64,000 nt of DNA from Gnetum montanum (taxonomy: Eukaryota > Streptophyta > Gnetopsida > Gnetales > Gnetaceae). Where the stretch lies: assembly GCA_015680685.1 (NCBI GenBank), contig MNCI01008366.1:49438-113437 (forward strand), given 5' to 3'. The notes beneath the pieces were generated by a model, which was not told where the DNA came from, did no database searches, and worked only from the letters and a program-made list of their open reading frames with translations. Positions 22,837-33,343 of the stretch are shown here, piece after piece (the stretch's first letter is position 1; each line of letters opens with the position of its first letter). A program made the translations under genes and the position numbers.

Positions 22837-23181
22837 ATGAGAATTGTTCCGCCATTAGTAGTAGTAGTAGTGATTCTTCTGGCTGTGTCGAATGTGTGGG
22901 TGGGACAGTCATGGCGGATTCTGGGTTCCGAATTTCATGTGGGGATCAAACACCAGAAGAATCTGCATCATCGCCATGAGACGCGCCAGCAAGTTGAAGA
23001 TGCAGCAACAGTGGTTTTTGAGCCGCCCAGGTACCAGGAATCCAGCAAGCAACATGGCCATGGTTCTCCCTCTTCTTCTTCTTCTTCTTCATCTTCCTCG
23101 CCAGGTTTCAGTCATGGAGATCCTGTTTATGATAATTCTGCTAGACGAGTTCCGACTGGTCCGAATCCTCTTCACCATTAA
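22837..23181 (+). CDS. CLE: CLE-family signalling peptide precursor (CLE8-like dodecapeptide)
   Basis: A single open frame of 114 codons. Residues 1 to about 25 form a signal peptide with hydrophobic core PLVVVVVILLAV. The middle is variable and basic, with a serine run around residues 78-88. The extreme C-terminus (residues 103-114) is RRVPTGPNPLHH, a complete CLE motif; as I recall, it equals the Arabidopsis CLE8 peptide and is close to CLE9-13. Known family role: the precursor is secreted, then trimmed and often hydroxylated or arabinosylated at the motif prolines. The released peptide binds CLAVATA1/BAM-type receptor kinases to control stem-cell or seed development. The length, lack of an intron in the frame and C-terminal motif are typical. 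This is the only intact host gene I can support here. Which CLE paralogue it is remains open. Confidence 0.93.
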   Translation: MRIVPPLVVVVVILLAVSNVWVGQSWRILGSEFHVGIKHQKNLHHRHETRQQVEDAATVVFEPPRYQESSKQHGHGSPSSSSSSSSSSPGFSHGDPVYDNSARRVPTGPNPLHH

Positions 23182-23585
23182 CGGTTCAGCAGCGAGCACG
23201 CTCAAGATCCGTGACGGTTTTTTTTCTGCTCCTCATTTTTTCTGTTTGCTTGGTGCTCCCAATTTTGGCTGATGAGGAAAAGGGCTTTCTTGCCTTCATT
23301 CATCAACTCCGTCATAAGGTCGTCTCTTTTCCTGTTTTCGGTTAGTTTACAAACAGAGAGCAAGATTATATATGAGATATTTGTTTTAGTATCATAATGT
23401 AAATCTGGGTATGAAGAAATCAGTGAGATGTCCTGCATTTCTTAGGGGTTGATTCTTTCTTTTTTGTAAAGTATGCAAAGTGGGTTGGGGGCGAGGGGTT
23501 TTGGATTTAGCATTCATTCCAAGGCAAAGTTTCAAGTGTTTCCGGTTCATTATCTGTTGCGGGACATCCATTCTTTGGACGAAGC

Positions 23586-23591
23586 AATAAA
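23586..23591 (+). terminator. Candidate polyadenylation signal of the CLE gene
   Basis: AATAAA about 405 bp after the stop codon, in AT-rich sequence. Plant signals are loose, so this is only a candidate. Confidence 0.3.
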
Positions 23592-24392
23592 ACATGTCAT
23601 TGTAAAAAAAAGCAGAATAAATTTCTAGCAAAAGTTCATAAAAGATTCAAATTTTACAGAAAGGAAATCCATGTTTCAGAATGTCTTTTTCTCTTTTCTG
23701 TATTTTGCGTCGTTGCACATTCCTGGTAGAGTTTCAGAATATGGTACGCTTATGAGTTATGGCATTTTCGATTCTTAAAAAGTTAAAAACAACGAAATCT
23801 CGATGATCTCTCCGAGTTATCCATCGGCGTTTTCTCCTTTCTTTAATTTGTCTCTGAGAAGCGATCCTCCACAGTCGGTACAGAAATGGCCGGCCGGTCG
23901 ATATCTGTTTGGCAAAACTGTAGAAAATGTTATATTTTTGCAGCTGATCGAAGGTGTTTGTACCTGACATGGAAACTCAGAAGTCAGAAAAACTACGACC
24001 AGAAGTAGCAGCAGCAGGACGGAGCTTAACAATAACATAATCGAAGCACAGCGTATATTTTTTTGTACTCTTGTTGCTGTTGGAAACAACTACCCAGGTA
24101 CCCACCTCTTGAATGGGTCAACGCAAATCATTTTAATCAGACAATGAAATGCCATTAGTCTTGAAAATCATCATCATGCAAACAACGCAAAAGCCAATCA
24201 ATAATACCGGGACGTACAGTATTCGGCACCACGCCACCTACGTATAGATTTTAGCTTTAATTTATGAACACCGCAAAACAGGTACGAAAATTTCATCTTG
24301 GAGGATTATTCCGTCAATTGATCCTATTCCAGCTCTCGCTTATATTGTGTCTCGCAGTTTTGGTAGATGAATAAAAGCGTAATTTTTTTTTG
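23592..24392. other. Host intergenic DNA, no recognisable gene
   Basis: Downstream flank of the CLE gene. A minus-strand frame at 23817-24089 has a hydrophobic leucine/valine stretch but no family resemblance and was not accepted. Confidence 0.45.
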
Positions 24393-25175
24393 GAGTGGTT
24401 GCATCTAGACTAAAATCTAGGGATTGATAGGTTTTTAGAAGGTTGATGGATGAACGAAAACACCCAAGGTCAAATCCTTAGGCAAGCTTAACTTCTTTGG
24501 AGTGGTTGAACATAGGCTTGAATGCAGGAATTGATTGATGGGTTTTTAGAAGGTTGATGGATGAACGAAAACACCCAAGGGCAAATCCTTAGGCAAGCTT
24601 ATCTTCTTTGGAGTGGTTGAACATAGGCTTGAATGGAGGAATTGATTGATGGGTTATCAAAACCTTAGGCAAGCTTAACTTCTTTGGAGTGGTTGAACAT
24701 AGGCTTGAATGGAGGAATTGATTGATGGGTTCTTGAAGGGCCAATGGATGAGCGAAAGTACCCAAGCTCAAATCTCTATCGAAAGCCTAGAGCTCAAATC
24801 TCTATCGAAAGCCTAGAGCTCAAATCTCTGGAAAGTTTAACTCCTTTAGAGTGGCTTCACCTAGGCTCAAATCCAAGGATTAATTGATGGATTTTTGAAG
24901 TTAAATCCGGGATGGATTGATGGGTTCTTGGAGGGTCCATGATAAGCAAAAGTACCCAAGCTTGAATCCCTGGTGAAAGCCTAAAGATTAAATCCCTAGG
25001 GAAAGCCTAACTTCTTTAAAGCACCTTCACTCAAGTTTGAACCTAGGATTGATGGATTTTTGAAAGGTTGGTGGACAAGCTCGAAAGCCTTGCCTTTATC
25101 CAAGTTCGAACCTAGGATTGATGGATTCTTGAAGAGTTGGTGGATAAGGTTGAAAGCTTAACCTTTTTCAAGTAT
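24393..25175. repeat. Degenerate tandem array, about 110-bp unit
   Basis: Successive units begin GGAGTGGTTGAACATAGG, run through GATTGATGGGTTTTTAGAAGG and CACCCAAGG, and end AGGCAAGCTTAACTTCTTT. The first four units (to about 24760) are close copies, one with an internal deletion. Later ones drift and include a local 27-bp triplication around AGCTCAAATCTCTATCGAAAG (24766-24830). A diverged single unit lies near 29060-29160. Confidence 0.8.
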
Positions 25176-26507
25176 GAATCCGTGTCCAAAGATCAGATCT
25201 AAGTATTGCTATTTGCAAAACAAGCACTTTACTATCACTTCAAATAAAGATTTGAGAGATTGACCTATGTACATACGTACGTGGTGGAAAACTCCATATA
25301 AAAACTCCATAGCTTCATCTACTGGTAGTTGGCCATTTTGATGTGTTTGGGAAATGGGGATTTTATTTGTCATCCTCAACACTCATCGCTAGTGGTGGGC
25401 TGGGTAAGGAGGGAGGATGCAATAAATCACAGACGGTGGGGACTGCACAGCATTAACTGTGCATGAATACATGAGTAATTGCTTTGCAGCAGTATGACCA
25501 GAGATATTTGCCATTGCAATTACAGCTGATACAAGAAGAGTAGCAGTAGTGGGAAGGAATGAAATCAAAATCAAAACCTGAACACAAAACTACCATAAAG
25601 CAAGCGAGAGAATGCTCAGAGCAGGAGCACTAGGAGTAAAGTACGGGACCCAAAGAGTAACTTAGAAAAACAGAGACGACATGGATGGTTTGTTTGATGG
25701 TGATGTTGTGACAAAGATGATGATGATAGTCAATACATGGATTATGGTAAATGCAACATGGAATGGACAATGAAGCACATTTCATGATTGCAGGGGGCCA
25801 ACATCCCCATATGCACAATGTCATTGGCTGTGTTTCCAGAGCGATACCTGCTTTTTTCAAGGGTAAAAAAAGCCTTAACAAACGTTACTATGTCAGAAAG
25901 ATTAAATTAAGCAATAAAACAATAGTAAGATTCTTGAACCTTATAAGGGCAATGGTTGATACCTGATGAGTGAGAGAGAGATAGAGTGGTGACGGGTGAG
26001 TGGGACCAGCCCCAAAGGCAGGTGTTTGATTGATTCATTGCATTTTGATTGGACCATCCCAACCTCCATGTCCTGGCCGTGATAACATCTTCCATCCTGT
26101 CATTTCACCATTGTCCAAGCACAGGTAAGGTAAGGAAATCAGCAATGAATAATCCATCAATTTTGATGTACAGGGTTCTTTGATTTAATTTAAGCCTTTT
26201 GACTTTTGTCAAAAATTGAATTGCATGATTCATCCATCCATCCATGCAGGCTAGGGTGTAATTCTAGACAGGATGGAGCATGGATCCTTTGGTCGTGTGT
26301 TAGGTTTCATCCTTGTTCATTTATGTAATAAGGCATTTGTGAAAATTCTTAAGTGTATTTCAAGAATAGTAGGATTATCATATAGAGGTTCAATGCTTAT
26401 CTTGTGAAGGTGGAGGGGATGGATAAATGGTACTTGGGCTTAAACATATGTCTTATGACCTAAGAAATAAGTTCTTTATGATCACTCCAAATGGTGGTCA
26501 CTATTAA
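25176..26507. other. Host intergenic DNA, no recognisable gene
   Basis: AT-rich sequence with short shadow frames only. Nothing supports a gene or RNA. Confidence 0.45.
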
Positions 26508-26700
26508 ATAGTGAGGTATTAGCCTAGTAGTAAGAGTCTTGATCTAAAAACATCAAGTAATGGGTTCAATTCCAATGGGTAACATTGAGTTATAAAGTTC
26601 TGTAAAGTTTTGTGTTGGCTATATATTGATTATACAAAGAGTTTTTGCCTCAATTGGTGTTTGGTCAATTCGTCAAGTCTATCTCTATTTTTTATGGAGA
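26508..26700 (+). mobile_element. tRNA-derived SINE-like sequence
   Basis: TTAGCCTAGTAGTAAGAG (near 26519) resembles an RNA polymerase III box A and GGTTCAATTCC (near 26573) matches box B. They are about 45 bp apart, as in tRNA genes and plant SINEs. The intervening sequence does not fold as a functional tRNA by eye. Ends and target duplication are not clear. Confidence 0.45.
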
Positions 26701-29700
26701 TGAAATATTTGTCCAATATCTTATGCGTCTTTGGATGTAATAAAGCTTCAATTTCAATTTCAAATTTTGAAAAAAAATGAGATTTAAACTTTCAACTTCT
26801 TAATTATCAATTCTTGGCAAATACTACTATTTTACCTACTACATTGAGATTGAAAATGTCTTTTATATTAGTTAAACATGTTCTTAGGTCCCACCCCTAC
26901 CTACCATTAGGCCATAAGCATAGCTAAGCATGGCCATGGGATATACCATAGCCATTACAAGCTATTAAGGAAGAATGTAGCTATTCTTTTGCTCAAGTAG
27001 TTAGCTCATGGCACATGCACATTAAGGTGTTGTGCATGAATTATGCAGTTCTTAGCCATGAAAAGTTATTGCATACCTGGCATGTCAACAATCAAAATAG
27101 CCTAGTGGCAAACCTATGTGCTTTGCATACTAAATTTTGTGATGCAACTACGATAGGAAAATTAATGAACATATTTTGACAATTTTTTATTTTTAATAGA
27201 ATCCCGTAAGTTCATCCTTGTGCATAACCTATGGCATATTAATATTTTGGCAGATAATATTTCATTCAACATCTCACAACAAAATCATGTGCATGAGCCA
27301 TAATTGCTTTATTAAGCAAGAGGTTTGCAGGTGGAGTCACACTTTGAGAAATAATTATATTCTCTATAATTCTTATAAAGTATGATGTTGGCTATATGTG
27401 GTAGGTGTACTTATAATCATTCGTAGGAAAGAAACATCATTATATTCTTCTATAATTCTTATAAAGCATTATATTAGATACATCTATTTATGGTCATTCA
27501 TTCAAATCACACTTAAAACCTCGTTATGTTGTTTTATGATTCTTAGAAAGTATCTTGACTACATTTCTTGGGTGTCATTCTTTAGGTTGCAACATCACAC
27601 TTTCACTTTTTACTGTGGGTTCTCTTTCCCATCATGCCATGCCATAATTTATGACCGATCATGCATATGAAGACTGAGACTGAAATATGTATCGCACGGG
27701 ATGGTAAAAAACTTGCCCCCTACGTGAGTCATCAAAATCATTATTATGGGTTTCTGCAATTAACTTTGATGATTCCATTCCATTCCTTTCATTCATTCTA
27801 CTCCAGCTACTTCTACATCAACACTCCCTCCATCACCAGGGTTCGAATTTTGGTGAGGACAACATCCATCATATGATTGTTACTAATGTGCTGCTGCTAT
27901 AGGTCACGTGATTGCCGTACTTTGTTTTCAATGTACGCTTTAATTTCAATTTATTTTGATTGGGAGATCCTTTTGAAAGTTGCGCGCCTTGGCTCGAATT
28001 TCCTGGGCATCATCTAATAAATACATTACGACATGGCAGCGGGTTAAGATATGGTCCAACAACAAAATTTACCTTTTTGGATCATAACGACGTACATGGC
28101 AAGCATTTTGGCTTTAGCCCGGTTACTAAAAGCTGAGAGCTTGACTTTGCCGACGGGGAATGCAAAAAGTGCTAATGCTTATTTAACAAGTTTCAAAGGG
28201 TCGTTACATGATTTGTTTTCTACCATTCATTTTTGTTTATTTTCGAATTTGGAATATTTTTCCTTATGCTTTTATACTAAACATAGGTATAATTTGGCCT
28301 ATTTCTTTGTTGATTTTCTTTCACTTTAATTAACCTTTTCATCTATGAGAAAAGTAGTTTAAGCCACTCGTCTCTTAGTTGGGAGAGTGTGGGTTCAATT
28401 CTTGCTTATGCTTTCGGGTGTGATAGTAATGGAGTAGCCTTGTGGTGAGACTATTTTCATTCATAAGTCACATCTACCTTACTCTATGGGTAGGGGTTGT
28501 GCTACCAACCTAAAGTTGCCTAGAATTGTTTAACAAGGATTTGTAGACAAACAATTGCTAACTTGAGTCATACGTTAGGTATTGTTATATTTCGTTGTAG
28601 TTCTTCTAGTGTATCATATTAGCTATATGTCTTAAGGTGTATTGATAGTTAAATTGTTTTTGGTTTTCAAACCCCCCTATCCCAAATTAACTAACCTATT
28701 TTAACAAGTGCACTTTTAAGTCTTCTTCAGACATAACCAAACCATGTAAAATAACTTACCTTAATTTTTCTCATCTACAAGTGTTATCACTATATTTAAT
28801 AAGAAAAGTATTGATTCTATTTGTTCTAGGAACATTCAATAGCACAACCACTTGAAAATAGGTTAGGGTTTCATTTATCCATTGATCCTCCTAGGATCTC
28901 ACTTTGAAAGATGAGCATTAAGTCCATTGGTGATGTTCCTTATCCAATATCGACTTGAACATTTGCATATCTACCACATTAGCATCATGATCATCCTAGC
29001 CTTATCCCAAAAAATGGGGTTAGCTAAAGGGTCAGATTTAGAGCCTTAATGCTCATCCCACCAAGTACGATCCTAGGAAGGTCAATGGATAAGTGAAAGC
29101 GCAACCTCTTCAAGTGACTACACCTAGGCTCAAACCCAAGTCTTCAACTTGAGAAATGAGCACCTTACTATTACTCTAAATGAAAATGCCTTGCATCTCT
29201 ACCGCATGAATTTCCTTACTAAGAGAATTGTTGGTTCTATCCCTTTTAGTAACACTAGACATCTACCTAAATATTTTATTCCCTATCACATGCATATGTT
29301 GAACCTAATGTCTTTTTTAAAAAATTATTTCATAAGTTAACATTCCACATCATAAATGAGACTAGATTCTTTTTTAACTTGTAATGACTGTCTTCATGTT
29401 GCAATCATTAATACTTGAACTACCATTCCAATCATGGCTTATTCTTAATGCTATTTTGGCCTACACAACTTGTAATTTATATCTTTAACTCACCACTACT
29501 TTGTAACACTTTGACTTTTTGTCAGTTGGGACTTCTTTGTTATCTTTGACATATTAAACCCTGTGTTCTTTTTCTTCTTGTTTAAGCAAACACAAGTCAA
29601 ATTTATATTAATTAAGGGGTAGTCCTTGACCAACAAGAGTGGTTACAAAAAAAAGAAGGAACTTCCTTCATGAATCATGTATCAACACCAAATGAAGGGT

Positions 29701-29722
29701 AACACTAGTGATATAGGTTTGC
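26701..29722. other. Host intergenic DNA, no recognisable gene
   Basis: AT-rich. A weaker tRNA-like pair (TAGTTGGGAGAGTG, GGGTTCAATTCTTGC) is near 28375-28405 and may be a decayed SINE. A diverged copy of the 24.4-kb tandem unit is near 29060-29160. The frame at 28051-28329 has no recognisable content. Confidence 0.4.
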
Positions 29723-29887
29723 TAATGAGTAGCAAGTGTCTCTTATGCCCAAATATACAAATCACAAGCATTCACATGTGACTTCATTGTAATCCATAAA
29801 CTAGACTAACAAAGTATCTAAATCATTGAGTTTGATCGTAGGTCACTATCCTCCTAAGTACACTCATGACAGTTCTTAATTCATATG
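29723..29887 (-). repeat. RT5 3' LTR, left piece
   Basis: It starts TAATGAGTAGCAAG (mutated TGATGAGTAG) and aligns with the U5 end of the family LTR (TATGCCCAAATATACAAATC). It stops at ATATG, the target duplication of RT6. The remainder of the LTR resumes at 47980. Confidence 0.75.
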
Positions 29888-30609
29888 TGATGAGCGGCGA
29901 GGTACCCCTACACCCAACCATACAAATACAAGCGTGTAAGCCCAATCTAGTTGAACTCCATGGATGGACTAGTTGTGGCACCTAGATAGTTATACGTTAA
30001 TCGTAGTTCGTTGTCTTCCCACCCAGATTAGTAGTAGCTTTGTCATGTATGGTTTAGTTTAGAGTGAGGCATATGATGTTGTCCTAATTCTATGTTACTC
30101 TTGATAACAGAAAAGATAAATTGATTAAACTAATAATGGAAGAAAAACCTAAATTAGCCTATGGCAATGGTATTCGTTCTTAACCGTCCGTACATGTCTT
30201 GGACTTCATGGGATTACTAATGGGTGTGCCAAGTATTCGCACTTAAATGCTTGTGATTAAGGTGTACACATTCCGCTTAATGACAAGAAAAGTAAATAAA
30301 AATAAATCGAATTGTTAACTAAAGAAGGCATTAAATAATTAAAACAACAAAAAATAATCTAAGTGAATGTTGTAATGATGAAAGTAATCTCGATCTTTAT
30401 TGCCAGTGCACGTGTCCAAGTATGTCACACTCAAACAAATGTGCTATACAATTACAAACATCGCACTACGGGCATGCACTGGAATAACTAGCTTGAAAGA
30501 AGGAAACTGAAAACTAAAAACTAAACTGCCAAAAGAACTAGAAGGAAAAGAACTTCCCTAAAAACTATCAACTATGCGCCTAAGTGTTGTATTTAGAGGC
30601 TAACATAGG
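29888..30609 (-). repeat. RT6 3' LTR, interrupted by RT4
   Basis: It starts TGATGAGCGGCGAGG and aligns with 47164 to about 47887 (ends TTTAGAGGCTAACATA). The last 85 bp or so, with the GATATC cluster, are missing after the RT4 insertion point. Confidence 0.85.
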
Positions 30610-31460
30610 TGATGAGCGGCGAGGTATCCCTACGCTCAACCATACGAATACGAGCGTACACGCACGATCTGGTTGAATTCTAAGGACTAAGTGCTTATGC
30701 GCCTTTACAGAACCCAGACGGGTTAGTTAATCGTTGTCTTCCCAAGCTTACTTGTATAGTGCGATTGTATGGTTAAGTAAACTTGAGGTATATGATTTTT
30801 ATAAATTTTTATGTTTTATGTCCTGGTGCTATAAAGGAAGAAGTGAACTAATTAAGTAACCAATTTAATTTAACTAATCGACTATGCTCTAACTAATTCT
30901 AACACCAACATCCGTTCCCACTTGCTGTCCACATCGTAAACCAGTGCAACACTACTGGGATTACCAAATGCTAATCGTTACTGGGTTACCAAGTATTTTA
31001 CATATGCTCGAAGTCGTCTTACTGAGTGTGCTTACTTGGGAGAGTTAACAAGGTGAGAGGGAGAGAGAACATTAATTAACTAAGGAAAGCATTAAATAAC
31101 TGTAAATAACATTAAATAAGTGATTTTGAATACTGCAAGGTTTATCGCAAAGTTCATCTTTATTTCCGGCCACAAGGTGTGCTTAGGTACACAATGCTCG
31201 AATAAAGATCCGTTTGCTTTATGAATCCTACTGCGGGCACCTAGAAATAATTCTAACTTTGAGAAGGGAAAAAGGCAAGAGTTCGAGTAAGGGACTAAGA
31301 CTAATTTACTAACTATTGCCAAACCAAGTGCGCTCGCCTCTTATTTATAGGTGACAAGATAGGCCCTAATATCGGATGTTCGATATCGCTTAGAAGGCTT
31401 CGATATCGCGTACTCGATATTGTGGACGCAATACCGCGGCCCTGATATTGCGACTCATCA
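30610..31460 (-). repeat. RT4 3' LTR (851 bp)
   Basis: Bounded by TGATGAGCGGCGAGG and CGACTCATCA and followed by the polypurine tract. The U3 end has four GATATC/GATATTG motifs (31365-31450). On the minus strand the TATA box is CTATAAATAAGAGGCG near 31345. Confidence 0.9.
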
Positions 31461-31476
31461 TATCCCCACGACTGAA
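31461..31476 (-). other. RT4 3' polypurine tract
   Basis: On the minus strand, CATTCAGTCGTGGGGATA abuts the 3' LTR. Confidence 0.8.
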
Positions 31477-31608
31477 TGAAAACTCATCCTCGAGTTCCTT
31501 ACAAAATATTGAGAAGGTATGGGATTATTGACCGAATAAGAACTGACAACGACAGGGAATAATAGACTCAAAGTGCTCGGTGAACGGATTGACAAACATA
31601 TTACAACA

Positions 31609-31861
31609 TTAGTTTTCACACCCATTGTGGTGAACACTATACATAGATGACATCCATACCCTCATCCGACAGCTTGAAGAGAAAGAGAGAGAGAAAAGAA
31701 AATGAGGTGCATTTGTGCCAATGTCAGAAATGTGCATTCCGTTGTTCATCCATAGCCACATGACCAAACTTGTTCCTTGCATAAACGCTCCAGCTCCAAT
31801 CCAACCCGAGTGCTTCCTCCTATCCGAGTCCATTGTTCGTGTAATCGCCATCTGCACACAC
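31609..31861 (-). pseudogene. RT4 ORF2-like start, rudimentary
   Basis: GTGTGTGCAG|ATGGCGATTACACG at the same relative place as the ORF2 start of the sister elements gives MAITRTMDSDRRK. About 80 codons follow with no resemblance to the ORF2 domains, so RT4 retains at most the 5' border of ORF2. The upstream polypyrimidine/TG-rich stretch looks like a splice acceptor. Confidence 0.4.
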
Positions 31862-32032
31862 AACACAGTTACAAATTAGCAAGGATAATTAAGCCATAAT
31901 GCAGTTAATACCTTGCCTCGATATAAGCGCATTGGTTGGGTTGTGGGTATGGTAGATACTGGGTTACAGGTTTTTAACTAATAACTACCCAAGATGTAGG
32001 GGTGAGATAGGTAATTGAATGGAAAACTTTGT

Positions 32033-32054
32033 GACAGACCCACCACAACTAAGA
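32033..32054 (-). other. RT4 internal polypurine-tract-like motif, degenerate
   Basis: On the minus strand, CTCTTAGTTGTGGTGGGTC corresponds in position and sequence to the TTAGTCGTGGGGG motif upstream of ORF2 in the other elements, about 190 bp before the ATG. Confidence 0.4.
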
Positions 32055-32228
32055 GTGAACCTCCGGTAGCGATAGGGTGGAAAAACTGAAGGAACAATGA
32101 AGATGAGGGCAATAACAATGGTGAAGCCAATAAAACGGATGTCATGGATGGGGATGAAACGAGAAATGGTTGATTGCAAAGAATGTTTAAGGGAAAGAAC
32201 TTAACAATTACACCAAAAAGGAATGTCA

Positions 32229-32300
32229 GTGGGTCCTCCCCAAAGCAGGTTCATGCCTTTTATGCCTTGATAGACCCACAAACCAAAGAGTCTGTAAGCT
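32229..32300 (-). ncRNA. RT4 copy of conserved inter-ORF block
   Basis: The minus-strand core TGCTTTGGGGAGGACC is identical to that of RT8, although RT4 and RT8 differ greatly on both sides. Its presence in the pol-bearing element means the block is not a peculiarity of non-autonomous copies. Confidence 0.55.
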
Positions 32301-33343
32301 CTTAGAATGACATATGGAAACAATGGTTAGGAACTTACCCACAAGAGTTTACTGAAGACTAACAATGTGTCAACCAAGACATAGACTAATCATAAAACTG
32401 ACAATGAGGTGGAATATGGGAAGAAATATGGAAGGAGAGGAGGAAATGGAATGGAATCCCAAGAGCAAGGTTGTGTAGAGTCCCTTGTGTATTATGTGGT
32501 TAAGGTTACTAAATAAAATTCATTCCAAGTTCAGACTCACCAATCACATCTAGTGATCTCGCATCAATACATTTGACCAACTCATCTTTATGAAGCAACA
32601 AGAATGCATCCATTGAATTGCCACCATTCCAAGGAGAGAAAGATAGGAAAGCAGGAAGCGAGAAAGGGCCTTAGTTAGAGGGAACCTTCAGGCATGGGTA
32701 ACATGTCTTTCCAGTGCCATAACTAGTGTTTGCAGCCCATGTTTCTCTATTATGTCTAAGGGATGTGTTTTGAATTCCCACTAGTTTTTTATATGTGTGA
32801 GAACCACACCATGCAAAAACTTATTTAGATTCATTCAACTTCTTGATATTTTTTCAATAGCAGAATGACTCATGAAAAGCATCCAAGTACCTAAGAGAAT
32901 AGCTGGCACAAGTGTGTCGAATCCCCTTAAAGTCACACCCTTTCAACCATTGAGTCCTTCCTTGGTTTGGAGAATAACAAGTCACCAATTCATTAATAAG
33001 TTTTTCTTAGAAAAAAAGGGACAGTACACTTCCAAACAAAGGGGAACCATAGAATTGAATGGATGAATGGATAACATGGACTCATTGCTTATTTTATCAA
33101 AAAAAATCATATCTTAGTATCAACATTGAAAATCAAAGGTAAAAACCAAACATTAGCAATCAACATTATTATAGTCCAACTCATCATCATGAGCACTTAT
33201 TATACGACAAATGAAAGTAAATCAAACAAAGAAATAGTAAAAATGCGAATGATGGTGTAAAACAAAAATAAATAAAATTGAAAAGATGTGTAAAATAAAA
33301 ATGTGTAAAAAAAAATACAAAAAGAGCTGAGGGCTTAGAATGG

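Noticed and set aside
23817-24089. Minus-strand 90-codon frame with a leucine/valine-rich stretch resembling a signal peptide
   Set aside because: No recognisable family, no conserved motif and no supporting gene context; low-complexity codons can produce such a stretch by chance.
25380-26100. Possible microRNA precursor or short gene in GA-rich host DNA
   Set aside because: No known miRNA sequence and no convincing long hairpin could be identified by eye.
26508-26600. Functional tRNA gene
   Set aside because: Box A and B look-alikes are present, but no acceptor or anticodon stem could be folded by eye.
28051-28329. Plus-strand 92-codon frame in host DNA
   Set aside because: No similarity recognised and composition like the AT-rich surroundings.
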